Source: Gammaproteobacteria bacterium (GTDB lineage Bacteria > Pseudomonadota > Gammaproteobacteria > Steroidobacterales > Steroidobacteraceae). From it: a stretch of DNA of 64,000 nt. Both the position numbers and the translations under genes were made by a program. Each line of letters starts with the position of its first letter. Position 1 is the first letter of the stretch. Below are positions 25,563-33,840 of the stretch, one piece after another. The notes beneath the pieces are model-generated. The model saw nothing but the letters and a program-made list of their open reading frames with translations. It was not told the DNA's origin and made no database searches. Location: assembly GCA_016874295.1 (NCBI GenBank), contig VGUH01000001.1:62001-126000 (forward strand), read 5' to 3'.

Positions 25563-27133
25563 CAGACGTTTGAATCCGGGAACGCGGCCTTGCGCCGGTT
25601 CATGTAGTCGATGAGCGCCTCATCCACCGCCGGCTCGAGCGGCGGCGCGACGTATTCCTCGAGCATCTTCTTCCAGCGCTCGTTGGCGCGCTGCGTCATG
25701 TCCTTGCGGCCTTCCGCCTCCCACTGCTCGAAGCTGTTGTTATCGGCGAGCCGCGAGCGGTAGAAGGCGGTCTCGAAGTTCGCGAGCGTGTGCGCGCACC
25801 CCAGGAAGTGCTTGCCCGGGCCGACCTCGCGGATCGCCGACAGCGCCTGGCCGTTCTCGGACAGGTCCACCCCCGCGAGCAGCGTGTGCATCATCCCGGC
25901 CTGGTCAGCGTCCATCACGAACTTCTCGTAGCCCATCGCGAGGCCGCCCTCGAGCCAGCCTGCCGTGTGCAGCACGAAGTTGACGCCGGCGAGGCAGGTC
26001 GGCAGCAGCGTCTGCGCCGACTCGAACGCCGCCTGCGCGTCCGGGATCTTGGCTGCGCACAGGCTGCCGCCCGAGCGGAACGGCAGGCTGAGGCGGCGCG
26101 CGAGCGCGGCCATCACGTACAGCACGAGCGCGGGCTCGGGCGTGCCGAAGGTCGGCGCGCCGGACTGCATCGAGAGCGACGAGGCAAAACTGCCGAGCAC
26201 CATCGGGCAGCCGGGATTCAGGAGCTGGATCAAGGCGAGGCCGGCGAGCGCCTCCGCGAGCGTCTGCGTCGCTGTACCCGCGACCGTGACGGGCGACATC
26301 GCGCCGGCGAGGATGAAGGGCGTGACGATGCAGGCCTGGTTCGCGCGCGCGTAGACCTTGAGCGCGCCGAGCATGGTCGCGTCGTAGGTCATCGGCGAGT
26401 TGACGTTGATCAGGCTCACGATGCAGGTCTTCGGCTTGCCCGTCGCCGGGTCGATCCAGCCGTCGCCGAACAGGATCTTCGCCATCTCGACCGTGTCCGC
26501 GGCGCGCTCCGGGTGGGTCACCGAGCCCATGAAGCACTTGTCGCTGTACTTCATGTGGCTGTAGACCATGTCGAAGTGCCGCTTGTTGACCGGCAGGTCC
26601 ACCGGCTCGCAGATCGTGCCGCCCGAGTGGTGCAGGGAAGTCGAGAGATACGCGAGTTTCACGAAGTTGCGGAAGTCCTCGATGTTCGCGTAGCGCCGCC
26701 CCTCGTCGAGGCTGCGCACGAACGGCGAGCCGTAGGCCGGTGCGAACACCGTGTGCGGGCCGCCGATCTCGACGTTGCGCGCGGGGTTCCGGGCGTGCTG
26801 GGTGAACTGCCGCGGCGCGCTCGCCTGGATCAGCCGGCGGCACATGCCGCGCGGCATGCGCACGAGCTCGCCCTGGACGTCCGCGCCGGCGGCTTTCCAG
26901 ACCGCGAGCGCCTCCGGGTCCTCGCGGAACTCGATGCCGATCTCCTCGAGGATGGTGTCGGCATTGCGCTCGATCAGCGCGAGCCCGTCCTCGTCGAGGA
27001 CCTCGTAGAGCGGGATCCGGCGCGTGATGTAGGGGATCGACTGGCTCGCCTGCGCGACGCGCGCCGCCCGCTTGGCGTCGCGCGCGCCGGTGCGGCGGGC
27101 GGGCGCCGCGGGCCGCGTCTGCTGTTCGTCCAT
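25562..27133 (-). CDS. MttB-superfamily (trimethylamine/betaine) methyltransferase, non-pyrrolysine
   Basis: 523 residues of the COG5598/MttB superfamily: a TIM-barrel methyltransferase that takes a methyl group from a quaternary or tertiary amine onto a corrinoid protein. Family segments include ADTILEEIGIEFREDPEAL, SLHHSGGTICEPVDLP, KCFMGSVTHPERAADTVEM, GTATQTLAEALAGLALIQLLNPG and MGYEKFVMDADQAGMMHTLLAG. Classical trimethylamine MttB needs pyrrolysine at an in-frame TAG; this gene has none, like the betaine enzymes MtgB, MtpB and MtcB. The start at 27133 follows GAGGAG by 9 bases, although the frame is open to 27388. The matching corrinoid and pterin genes lie 10-12 kb away on the other strand. 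Glycine betaine is the likeliest substrate (inference). Confidence 0.9.
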   Translation of the reverse strand: MDEQQTRPAAPARRTGARDAKRAARVAQASQSIPYITRRIPLYEVLDEDGLALIERNADTILEEIGIEFREDPEALAVWKAAGADVQGELVRMPRGMCRRLIQASAPRQFTQHARNPARNVEIGGPHTVFAPAYGSPFVRSLDEGRRYANIEDFRNFVKLAYLSTSLHHSGGTICEPVDLPVNKRHFDMVYSHMKYSDKCFMGSVTHPERAADTVEMAKILFGDGWIDPATGKPKTCIVSLINVNSPMTYDATMLGALKVYARANQACIVTPFILAGAMSPVTVAGTATQTLAEALAGLALIQLLNPGCPMVLGSFASSLSMQSGAPTFGTPEPALVLYVMAALARRLSLPFRSGGSLCAAKIPDAQAAFESAQTLLPTCLAGVNFVLHTAGWLEGGLAMGYEKFVMDADQAGMMHTLLAGVDLSENGQALSAIREVGPGKHFLGCAHTLANFETAFYRSRLADNNSFEQWEAEGRKDMTQRANERWKKMLEEYVAPPLEPAVDEALIDYMNRRKAAFPDSNV

Positions 27134-27303
27134 CGTGGCGCTCTCCTCGGGCGGTACGCCGGCCGGTACGCCCGGCAGTATGGTGTCTGCCGGCGGCGAA
27201 CGGTAACCGGATTGCGGCATGGGTTTGTCCGCGCGCGCCATCGAGGCGGGCTGGACGGTATCCCGCATCGAGTTCAGAGTGCCGCGAATCGTGGAGGGAC
27301 GAC

Positions 27304-27945
27304 GTGGGAGATTCCAGGGCGGGTTACGAAGTAGCTCGGGCGGAGCGCGCGGATCTCGCCGCCGCCGTCGAGGCACTCGGCGCAGCATTCGCCGCCGACC
27401 CCTTGATCAGCTTTCTGTTCGACTCCGCCGGGGAGCGGCGCGACGAATGCGCATGCGAGTTCTTCCGGCTGCTCATGTCCGCCCGCCTGGGATGCTCGAT
27501 GCCGGTCCTGGTCGCCCGCGAAGGCGCGCGGATCGTCGGCGCCGTGATGGGTTATGACACCTCGCGCCCGGGCTGGCCGGAGCCGCTCAAAGAGCGATGG
27601 AAGCGGTTGATGGCGGGCGTTCCGGGCGTGGTCGAGCGCCTGGGTTCGTACGAGGGCCTGGCCGACCGGCACATGCCGGCCGAGCCCCATTACTACCTGG
27701 GCATCCTCGGCGTCGCGCCCGCCGAACAGGGCCGCGGCATTGGCGGCGCGCTGATCGCGTCCTTCTGCGCGCTGTCGGCCGCGGATCCGCGCTCGACCGG
27801 CGTCTATCTCGAGACCGCAAGCCCGGTCAACCTGCCGCTCTACCGCCGCGGCGGATTCGCCGTGACCGGCGAGGGACCGCTCGCCACCGCGACGCTGTGG
27901 TGCATGTTCCCACGAGAGGCGCGCGCAGTGAACGCTTTGCCATGA
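27304..27945 (+). CDS. GNAT-family N-acetyltransferase
   Basis: 213 residues. The acetyl-CoA motif is YLGILGVAPAEQGRGIGGALIASFC (~138-162; Q-x-x-G-x-G) and the fold closes with VYLETASPVNLPLYRRGGFAVTGEG. It starts with GTG 27304 after GGAGGGA. It stands alone, divergent from the MttB gene. Acceptor unknown. Confidence 0.87.
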   Translation: MGDSRAGYEVARAERADLAAAVEALGAAFAADPLISFLFDSAGERRDECACEFFRLLMSARLGCSMPVLVAREGARIVGAVMGYDTSRPGWPEPLKERWKRLMAGVPGVVERLGSYEGLADRHMPAEPHYYLGILGVAPAEQGRGIGGALIASFCALSAADPRSTGVYLETASPVNLPLYRRGGFAVTGEGPLATATLWCMFPREARAVNALP

Positions 27946-27997
27946 TTGCGGATCGACCGCAGGCGGCCGCGCGGAGTATGCTGCCGGGGTCTTGAAC

Positions 27998-28510
27998 ATG
28001 CCGCTCGCCAAGCAGAAGCCCGTGTCGAGGTCCCTGAATGTCCGGGCGCCCAACCGGGTGACCCGTACCTACAAGCAGCGCCTGAACGGCTCCGTGCCGA
28101 AAGTATTCCCGCTGCTGTGCCCGGTGCGCGAGGCGGAGTGGGCCCACGGCTGGAACCCGGTCCTGGTCCTCACCCAGTCCGGCTATGCGGAGCAGGATTG
28201 CGTGTTCGTCACCGACGCCAAGGCGCACGACGCGATCTGGTTCATCACGCGCCACGACCCGGCGCGCGGCTTCGTCGAGATGGTCAAGGTCACGCCCGGC
28301 GTGACCGCCTGCAAGCTGACCATCCGCGTGCGGCCGTCCAAGCCCGGCTGCGAGGCAGAGGTCACCTACAGCCATACCAGCCTCGGCCCGGAGGGCGACG
28401 TGTTCATCGCCGGGTTCACGGCCGAGTACTACGTGCAGTTCATGCGTGAGTGGGAGTCGCGGCTGAACCATTACCTGAAGCACGGCACCGCGCTGCGCAA
28501 CGGCAGCTGA
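27998..28510 (+). CDS. SRPBCC-like hypothetical protein
   Basis: 170 residues. The pattern KQRLNGSVPKVFPLLCPVREAEWAHGWNP and the strand-rich ITRHDPARGFVEMVKVTPGVTACKLTIRV..CEAEVTYSHTSLGPEGDVFIAGFT, followed by a C-terminal helix, fits a START/SRPBCC ligand-binding fold. No catalytic residues are known. ATG 27998 follows a GGGG about 9 bases upstream; TTG 27992 is an alternative. It precedes two damaged genes on the same strand, which may be its former operon partners. Confidence 0.72.
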   Translation: MPLAKQKPVSRSLNVRAPNRVTRTYKQRLNGSVPKVFPLLCPVREAEWAHGWNPVLVLTQSGYAEQDCVFVTDAKAHDAIWFITRHDPARGFVEMVKVTPGVTACKLTIRVRPSKPGCEAEVTYSHTSLGPEGDVFIAGFTAEYYVQFMREWESRLNHYLKHGTALRNGS

Positions 28511-28520
28511 GGGGAGAACC

Positions 28521-28948
28521 ATGAGTGATTACAAGGGAACCTGCTTCTGCGGGGCGGTCGAGGTCACGGCGACCGGCGAGCCGGCTGCCATGGGCTATAC
28601 TGCCACTGCGAGTCCTGCCGCCACTGGTCGGCCGGGCCAGTCAACGCCTTCACGCTCTGGCCACCGGCGAACGTGAAGATCACCAAGGGCGCGGACCAGG
28701 TCGGCAAGTACGCCAGGACGCCGAACAGCATCCGCCAATGGTGCAAGAACTGCGGCGGCCACCTGCTCGCCGAGCACCCCGCCATGGGCCTGACCGACGT
28801 TTACGCCGCCATCCTGCCGAAGTTGAAGTTCAGCCCGGGCCTGCACGTCTTCTACGAGGAGACGGCGCTGCGCATCCCGGACGGCAAGCCCAAGCAGAAG
28901 GGCGTACTGGCCGAGCTCGGCGGTTCCGGGGTGCTGCTCGCCGAGTAG
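28521..28948 (+). pseudogene. GFA-family (glutathione-dependent formaldehyde-activating-like) gene, frameshifted
   Basis: The parts encode a GFA/CENP-V fold protein: YKGTCFCGAVEV at the start, then CHCESCRHWSAGPVNAFTLWPP and WCKNCGGHLL, carrying the paired zinc-type cysteines. The first part (28521-~28600) and the rest (28601-28948) are in different frames. At 28596-28599 the text TATAC stands where TAC would keep the frame, that is, a duplicated TA. ATG 28521 has a good GGGGAG in front. Total length 428 bases is not a multiple of three. Either a real frameshift mutation or a two-base sequence error. Confidence 0.8.
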
Positions 28949-28958
28949 CCGGGGCGCG

Positions 28959-29777
28959 ATGCCGGCCGAACGCACCTATTTCCTTGGTACGCACGACGAG
29001 GAGCTCGAGCGCCTCGGGCTGCAGCACCGCGTCTGGCGGCCGACCATGCTCGAGTGCTGGCAGCGCGCCGGTATCGGCCTGGGCTCGAAGGTCCTCGACG
29101 TCGGCGCGGGCCCCGGGTTCGCGGCCGCCGACCTCGCGTAGATCGTTGGCCCGACTGGCCGCGTCGTCGCGGTCGAGCGCTCGGCGCGCTTCGTCGAAGC
29201 GGGCCGTGCGCTGCTCGCCGGGCGCGGCCACGCGAACTTCGAGTACCACGAGCTCGACCTGATGACAGACCCGCTGCCGGCGGGCGGCATGGATGCAAGC
29301 TGGTGCCGCTGGGTCGCCTGCTTCGTCGCCTCCCCGGCGCGGCTGCTCGACAAGATCGCCGCCGTGATCCGCCCGGGCGGCGTCGCGATCTTCCACGAGT
29401 ACATCGAGTACGACACGCTGTGACTGCTGCCGGAGGGTCCGCGGCTGCGCGAGTTCGTGCGCCAGGTCGAGCACGGCTGGCGCGAGGCCGGCGGCGAGCC
29501 GAACATCGCGCCGGAAGTCGTCCGGCTGCTCCAGGAGCGCGGCTTCTCGGTGCGGGACGCGATGCCGCGCGTGTTCTGCGCGCGCCCGGGCGACCTCATG
29601 TGGCAGTGGCCCGCGACCTTCATCGACATTCGCCTGCGCCACCAGCTCGAACTGGGCCGGATCGAGGCGTCCTGGGCCGAGGCCGTGCGCGCCGAGTTCG
29701 CCGCCGTCGGCCAGCAGGCGGCGACGCTGCTCATCATGCCGATGGTGCTCGAGATCGTCGCCGAGAAACGCCGGTAA
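28959..29777 (+). pseudogene. SAM-dependent methyltransferase gene with two in-frame stops
   Basis: Reading through, the 273-codon frame gives a class-I methyltransferase: GLGSKVLDVGAGPGFAAADLA (motif I, ~42-60), then VGPTGRVVAVERSARFVEAGR, WCRWVACFVASPARLLDKIAAVIRPGGVAIFHEYIEYDTL and a C-terminal ~110 residues. The frame is broken by TAG at 29139-29141 (codon 61) and TGA at 29421-29423 (codon 155), both of which can arise by one base change. No frameshift is present. It follows another damaged gene by 10 bases. A downstream GTG could still start a fragment, but it lacks motif I. Confidence 0.8.
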
Positions 29778-29851
29778 ACAGGACGCCTTTTCTCGACGCT
29801 TGTCGCGGAAAATCGCGGGTCCGGACCCTCGTATTGACGGTACACTCCAGC

Positions 29852-29870
29852 TTCACGTAACTTACGTGAA
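29852..29870. promoter_or_regulatory. Palindromic operator upstream of VapBC-type pair
   Basis: Perfect palindrome TTCACGTAA-C-TTACGTGAA, 20 bases before the antitoxin start. A TTGACG at 29834-29839 with TAACTT at 29858-29863 (18 bases apart) could be the promoter, and the palindrome would cover its -10 box. This is the usual layout for autorepression by an antitoxin-toxin complex; the binding protein is inferred. Confidence 0.55.
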
Positions 29871-29889
29871 ACTAGGGTGAAACCAGCGC

Positions 29890-30144
29890 ATGCAGATGGC
29901 CGCGAAACACAACATTACGGTAGCGATCGATCCGGTGCTGCTGAAGAAGGCCCGGGCCTTCGCGGCGCGCCGCGGCATCAGCGTCAGCGCGCTGCTCGCG
30001 GCGCAGCTTCGCGAGCTCGTCGCCGACGACGCGCGCTACACCGCTGCGCGGCGGCGTGCCACCGCGCTGTTCCGCACGCCGCTCGAGCTGGGCGGCAAGC
30101 CGCTTTCCCGCGAAGCCGCGCATGACCGCCGTCGCCTTCGTTGA
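29890..30144 (+). CDS. VapB-type antitoxin
   Basis: 84 residues with a ribbon-helix-helix-like start NITVAIDPVLLKKARAFAARRGISVSALLAAQLRELV and a basic C-terminal tail. It overlaps the following PIN-domain gene by 23 bases, a standard antitoxin-toxin arrangement. The start may be 29890 or the ATG at 29896. A palindrome lies just upstream. Confidence 0.8.
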   Translation: MQMAAKHNITVAIDPVLLKKARAFAARRGISVSALLAAQLRELVADDARYTAARRRATALFRTPLELGGKPLSREAAHDRRRLR

Positions 30145-30553
30145 CACCAACATCCTCGTCTACGCGTACGACCGCGATGCGGGATTCAAGCGCGAGCTCG
30201 CGATCCGCTTGCTGGAGGACCTTTGGGAGTCCGGCAACGGCAGGCTCTCGGTGCAGGTTTTGCAGGAATTCTACGTCAACGTGACCCGTAAACTGGCCAC
30301 GCCGGTTGCGCGGTCGGTCGCCCGCGAGGTGATCGAGAGCTATGGAGCCTGGGTGCGCGAGGCCACGAGCCCCGCGATCGTGCTGCGCGGCGCGGAGATC
30401 TCTGATCTCGTACAACTGGCCTTTTGGGACGCTCTCGTCGTCGCATCGGCGGAGCAGAGTGGCGCCTCGCTCCTGTACAGCGAAGACCTCCAGGCCGATC
30501 GCATCATCGCCGGGATCCGCATCGTCAATCCGCTCGTCGATGCCGGTACCTGA
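30122..30553 (+). CDS. VapC-type PIN-domain ribonuclease toxin
   Basis: 143 residues of PIN fold. The acidic metal-binding residues are visible: Asp in VAFVDTNILVYAYD (residue 8), Glu in VQVLQEFYVNV, Asp in FWDALVVASAEQSGASLLYSEDLQ. VapC toxins cut tRNA or rRNA. The start ATG 30122 lies inside the antitoxin end; the open frame to 30056 is antitoxin sequence. It ends 29 bases inside the 3' end of the convergent permease gene. Confidence 0.86.
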   Translation: MTAVAFVDTNILVYAYDRDAGFKRELAIRLLEDLWESGNGRLSVQVLQEFYVNVTRKLATPVARSVAREVIESYGAWVREATSPAIVLRGAEISDLVQLAFWDALVVASAEQSGASLLYSEDLQADRIIAGIRIVNPLVDAGT

Positions 30554-31748
30554 ACACGAACGGGAACACGAGTCCAAGCGCCAGCGCGTAGCCCGCGAAC
30601 GCGAGCCAGATGCCCTGCCAGTCGCGCACGCCGTCCACGGTGTAGTGGTCGACGACCGCCCCCGCGACCATCGTGCCGAGGAAGGCACCGAGGCCGTTGG
30701 TCATCACCATGTACAGCCCCTGCGCGCTCGCGCGGATGCGCGGGTTCGCCTCGAGGTTCACGTACATGGAGCCCGAGATGTTGAAGAAGTCGAAGGCCAT
30801 GCCGTAGACGATCATCGATAGCACCAGCATCCACAATCCCGGCCCCGGGTCGCCGAAGGCGAACAGGCCGAAGCGCAGCACCCAGGCGAAGATCGCGATC
30901 AGCATCACCACCTTGATGCCGAAACGCTGCAGGAAGAACGGGATCGTGAGAATGAAAAGCGTCTCGGACATCTGCGAGATCGAGGACAGCAGGATCGGGT
31001 GCCGCACGCCGAACGAGTCCGGGTAAGTCGTGTTGAAGTCGGTCAGGAAGTCGCCGCCGAAGGCATTGGTGATCTGCAGCGCGCCACCCAGCAGCATCGC
31101 GCACAGGAAGAAAACCAGCATCTGCACGCGCCGGAACAGCACGAACGCGTCGAGCCCCAGCGCCTCGACGATCGTGCGCTTGCCCGCGCCGCGCGCGGGC
31201 GCGCAGGCGGGGAGCGTGAAGGCGTACAGGCCGAGAAACGCCGCCGCGGCCGCGCTGATGTAGAGCTGCCCGACGGTCAGCACCGAACCCGAGAGGTCAG
31301 TCGCCCACATTGCCAGGATGAACCCGATCGTGCCCCAGACCCGGATCGGCGGGAACTTCTGGATGAAGTTCATGCCCTGCTGCTCGAGCACGCGGTAGGA
31401 GATCGCGTTGTTGAGCGCGATGGTCGGCATGTAGACACAGGCGTTCAGCAGCATGATGAAGTACAGCGTCTCGTAGTCGTGCACGGTGGACGCCCAGACG
31501 ATCAGCGCCGCGCCGGCGAGATGCAGGATCCCGTACAGCCGCTCGGCATTCAGCCAGCGGTCCGCGACGATGCCCATGAGCCCCGGCATGAACAGCGAGG
31601 CGATGCCCATGGTCCCGTAGATGCTGCCGATCTGCAGTCCCGTAAAGCCGAGCGCCTTGCTCATGTAGGCGCCGAAGGAGATGAGCCAGGCGCCCCACAC
31701 GAAGAACTGCATGAAGTTCATCACCGTGAGGCGCAACGGGATGCTCAT
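30525..31748 (-). CDS. MFS nucleoside permease (NupG/XapB-like)
   Basis: 407 residues with about 12 transmembrane segments. The start LRLTVMNFMQFFVWGAWLISFGAYM and the block NAISYRVLEQQGMNFIQKFPPIRVWGTIGFI are those of the nucleoside:H+ symporter branch. The second half keeps SSISQMSETLFILTIPFFLQRFGIKVVMLIAIFAWVLRFGLFAFG. It would import nucleosides across the inner membrane. The 3' end overlaps the convergent VapC gene by 29 bases. Confidence 0.9.
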   Translation of the reverse strand: MSIPLRLTVMNFMQFFVWGAWLISFGAYMSKALGFTGLQIGSIYGTMGIASLFMPGLMGIVADRWLNAERLYGILHLAGAALIVWASTVHDYETLYFIMLLNACVYMPTIALNNAISYRVLEQQGMNFIQKFPPIRVWGTIGFILAMWATDLSGSVLTVGQLYISAAAAAFLGLYAFTLPACAPARGAGKRTIVEALGLDAFVLFRRVQMLVFFLCAMLLGGALQITNAFGGDFLTDFNTTYPDSFGVRHPILLSSISQMSETLFILTIPFFLQRFGIKVVMLIAIFAWVLRFGLFAFGDPGPGLWMLVLSMIVYGMAFDFFNISGSMYVNLEANPRIRASAQGLYMVMTNGLGAFLGTMVAGAVVDHYTVDGVRDWQGIWLAFAGYALALGLVFPFVFRYRHRRAD

Positions 31749-31770
31749 GCAGCGGTTGCTTTTTCCGGGA

Positions 31771-32115
31771 TCAGTCTTTCTTGAAGAGCGCGGAACCGAG
31801 CCAGCTCACGAGGCTGATGAGGAGTGCCGCCCATACCGCCGGCCAGAAGCCGGCGATCGAGAACCCGGGCAGGAAGGCGGCGACGAAGCCGAGCATCGCC
31901 GCATTCACGACCAGCAGGAAGAGCCCCAGCGTGATCAGGGTCACCGGCAGCGTCAGCAGCACGACGATCGGCCGCACGATCGCATTGACGACGCCGAGCA
32001 GCAACGCCGCGAGGAGCAGCGTGATCGGCGTCGTGACCGTGATGCCCGAGACCCATTCCGTGGCGAGCCAGAGGCCGAGGGCCGCGATCAGCACCCGCAG
32101 GATGAAGAACGCCAT
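31771..32115 (-). CDS. PF04020-type small membrane protein
   Basis: 114 residues with four hydrophobic helices: FFILRVLIAALGLWLATEWV, PITLLLAALLLGVVNAIVRPIVVLLTLPVTLITLGLFLLVVNAAMLGFVA and FWPAVWAALLISLVSWLGSAL. The internal RPIVVLLTLPVTLITLGLFLLVVNA is the signature of the family sometimes named phage holin 4_2. It occurs in non-phage genomes and has no proven role. ATG 32115 lies 4 bases after the amidohydrolase stop. Confidence 0.85.
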   Translation of the reverse strand: MAFFILRVLIAALGLWLATEWVSGITVTTPITLLLAALLLGVVNAIVRPIVVLLTLPVTLITLGLFLLVVNAAMLGFVAAFLPGFSIAGFWPAVWAALLISLVSWLGSALFKKD

Positions 32116-32119
32116 GGGC

Positions 32120-33388
32120 TCAGCGTATGCGACGGCCGCGCTTGATGACAACATCGACCGACTGCAGCAGCGCCGGGGTGCGCAGCACGTCGCCGCGCAC
32201 GGCGATGACGTCGGCGATCTTGCCGGGCGACAGGGCGCCGGACTGGTGGCCGACGCCCATGGCGGTCGCCGCGTCGTGCGTCGCCGCGCGGATCGCGCGC
32301 AGCGCGGGCAAGCCGCAGCGGCTCACCCAGAAGTCGATCTCCTGCCAGGTCGCGCGCGAGTGCAGGTGGCCGGGCGCACCGGCACCCGAGCCGAGCAGCA
32401 GCAGCACCTGCGCCTCGTCGAGCTGGCGCAGCCGGTCGCACAGCCCCGTCGAATCGACCGATGGCAGGCTCGCGAGCGAGCCCTTGATGTCCGCTGCGAC
32501 CAGCTCGGGCAGCAGCTCGAGCGTCCGCGGATTGTCGAGCGGCTCGTCGTTCAGCCGCAGCGACTCGAGATTCAGCAGCGCCGAGATCGCCGGCGTCCAG
32601 GCGACCGGCCGCGCGCCCGGCTGCGTGAGCCGGCCCGTGACGGCCTGCGTCACCTCGGCGGGCAGCGGCCCCGCGCCCATGCCGGTGCCGAGGAAGCCGT
32701 CGAACTGCGCGGCGGCGCCGCGCATGATGTCCGCCGGCCGCTCGGCGACGGCGTGCACCAGCAACCCGCGGATGCGCGCCTCGGAGATCACGGCCTCGAG
32801 CTCCTCCGCGGTCCACAGCTCGATGTCGGCGAGCAGCAGGTAGTCCACGCCGGCAGTCGCGAGGCGCTGCACTTTCGCGCGTGCGTCCGCTGCATCGGCC
32901 ACTTCCCACTGCCAGTCGCCGGTGCCCGCGGGCGCGAGCTTCCTGAGCGCCGGCCCGGACACGTACAGGTCGGGCCCGTCGATGATCCGTTCGCGCACCC
33001 GGCCACGCACGCGGACCGCGGCCTCAAGCGGTGCCGCGACGTCACGCGCGCTGGTCACCCCGGCCGCGAGCAGCTGGCGCGCGGCGATCGGCATCACCAC
33101 GCGCTCGGCGAGCGGCCCGTAGGTCTCGTTCCAGCGCGTGGCATCGCCATGCCCGAGGCGCATCAGGTCCACCTGCATGTCCCACAGGCCCGGCAGCACG
33201 GTCATGCCCTCGGTCGAGATGATCTGCGCGCCGTCCGGGATGACGACCTGCCCGACGCCGCCGATCGCGAGGATCCGGTCGCCCTCGATGACCACGATGC
33301 CGTCCGGGATCGGGTCGTTGCCGTAGCCGTCCACCACGGTGCCGCCGGCAAGCACCAGCGCCGCGCCCGCGAGGATCGTAGCGAGCAT
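32120..33388 (-). CDS. Amidohydrolase-superfamily protein with altered metal site
   Basis: 422 residues with a hydrophobic signal-like start (LATILAGAALVLAGGTVVDGYG) and the amidohydrolase frame: GIVVIEGDRILAIGG, GMTVLPGLWDMQVDLM, RGLLVHAVAERP, and the closing AATHDAATAMGVGHQSGALSPGKIADVIAV. In active members the second motif reads PGLIDxHxH; here it is PGLWDMQVD, so both metal-binding histidines are missing. The rest of the fold looks intact. It may be a catalytically dead or reworked member. It overlaps the upstream SRPBCC gene as TGATG. Confidence 0.82.
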   Translation of the reverse strand: MLATILAGAALVLAGGTVVDGYGNDPIPDGIVVIEGDRILAIGGVGQVVIPDGAQIISTEGMTVLPGLWDMQVDLMRLGHGDATRWNETYGPLAERVVMPIAARQLLAAGVTSARDVAAPLEAAVRVRGRVRERIIDGPDLYVSGPALRKLAPAGTGDWQWEVADAADARAKVQRLATAGVDYLLLADIELWTAEELEAVISEARIRGLLVHAVAERPADIMRGAAAQFDGFLGTGMGAGPLPAEVTQAVTGRLTQPGARPVAWTPAISALLNLESLRLNDEPLDNPRTLELLPELVAADIKGSLASLPSVDSTGLCDRLRQLDEAQVLLLLGSGAGAPGHLHSRATWQEIDFWVSRCGLPALRAIRAATHDAATAMGVGHQSGALSPGKIADVIAVRGDVLRTPALLQSVDVVIKRGRRIR

Positions 33389-33840
33389 CACGGCGCCGCC
33401 TCCCTGATCGTGCCATCTTTGATCCGCAGCTGGAGCTGCGCGAAGGCGAGCGCCCAGCCGGTGCGCAGGCGCACCAGCATCTTCGAGTACTGCTCGTCCG
33501 CGGGAATCCCGGCTCCGATCACGCGCAGCATCCGCTGCCCCTTCTTCTCGTCGATGATGAAATCCTCCATCAGGGCGCTGTCGGGCAGCGCCGGCCAGTC
33601 GGAGTTCGGCTCGTAGAGGAGCCGCAGCCGCAGCCCCGGCTCGAATCGCTCGATATGCGCCTCGCGCCGCCCGAACAGGCGGGAGACCGTGACGTGGCGC
33701 CCGCCCGCCCGGGGCTCGACGACGGCATCCGTCGCCAGCCAGGTGATGACCAGCGCGGAATCGGTGAGCGCGCGCCACAGCGCCGCCGCGCTCGCGGTGG
33801 TCTCGAAGCTCTGCATGTAGCCGCGCGTCTGCCGCCTCAT
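33388..33840 (-). CDS. SRPBCC (AHSA1-like) domain protein
   Basis: 150 residues: SFETTASAAALWRALTDSALVITWLATDAVVEPRAGGRHVTVSRLFG, strands, and a C-terminal helix (YSKMLVRLRTGWALAFAQLQLRI). This is the Aha1-C/SRPBCC hydrophobic-pocket fold. Function unknown. It overlaps the diguanylate cyclase gene upstream by 4 bases and the amidohydrolase downstream by 1 base (TGATG). Confidence 0.8.
   Translation of the reverse strand: MRRQTRGYMQSFETTASAAALWRALTDSALVITWLATDAVVEPRAGGRHVTVSRLFGRREAHIERFEPGLRLRLLYEPNSDWPALPDSALMEDFIIDEKKGQRMLRVIGAGIPADEQYSKMLVRLRTGWALAFAQLQLRIKDGTIREAAP

Noticed and set aside
29139-29141. In-frame TAG read as pyrrolysine, given the MttB-type gene nearby
   Set aside because: The MttB homologue has no TAG, no pyrrolysine biosynthesis or tRNA genes are in view, TAG ends several normal genes here (for example 15686-15688 and 46374-46376), and the same gene also has a TGA.
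31771-32115. Phage holin, hence prophage
   Set aside because: The family name is historical; there are no other phage genes, and neighbours are ordinary chromosomal genes.
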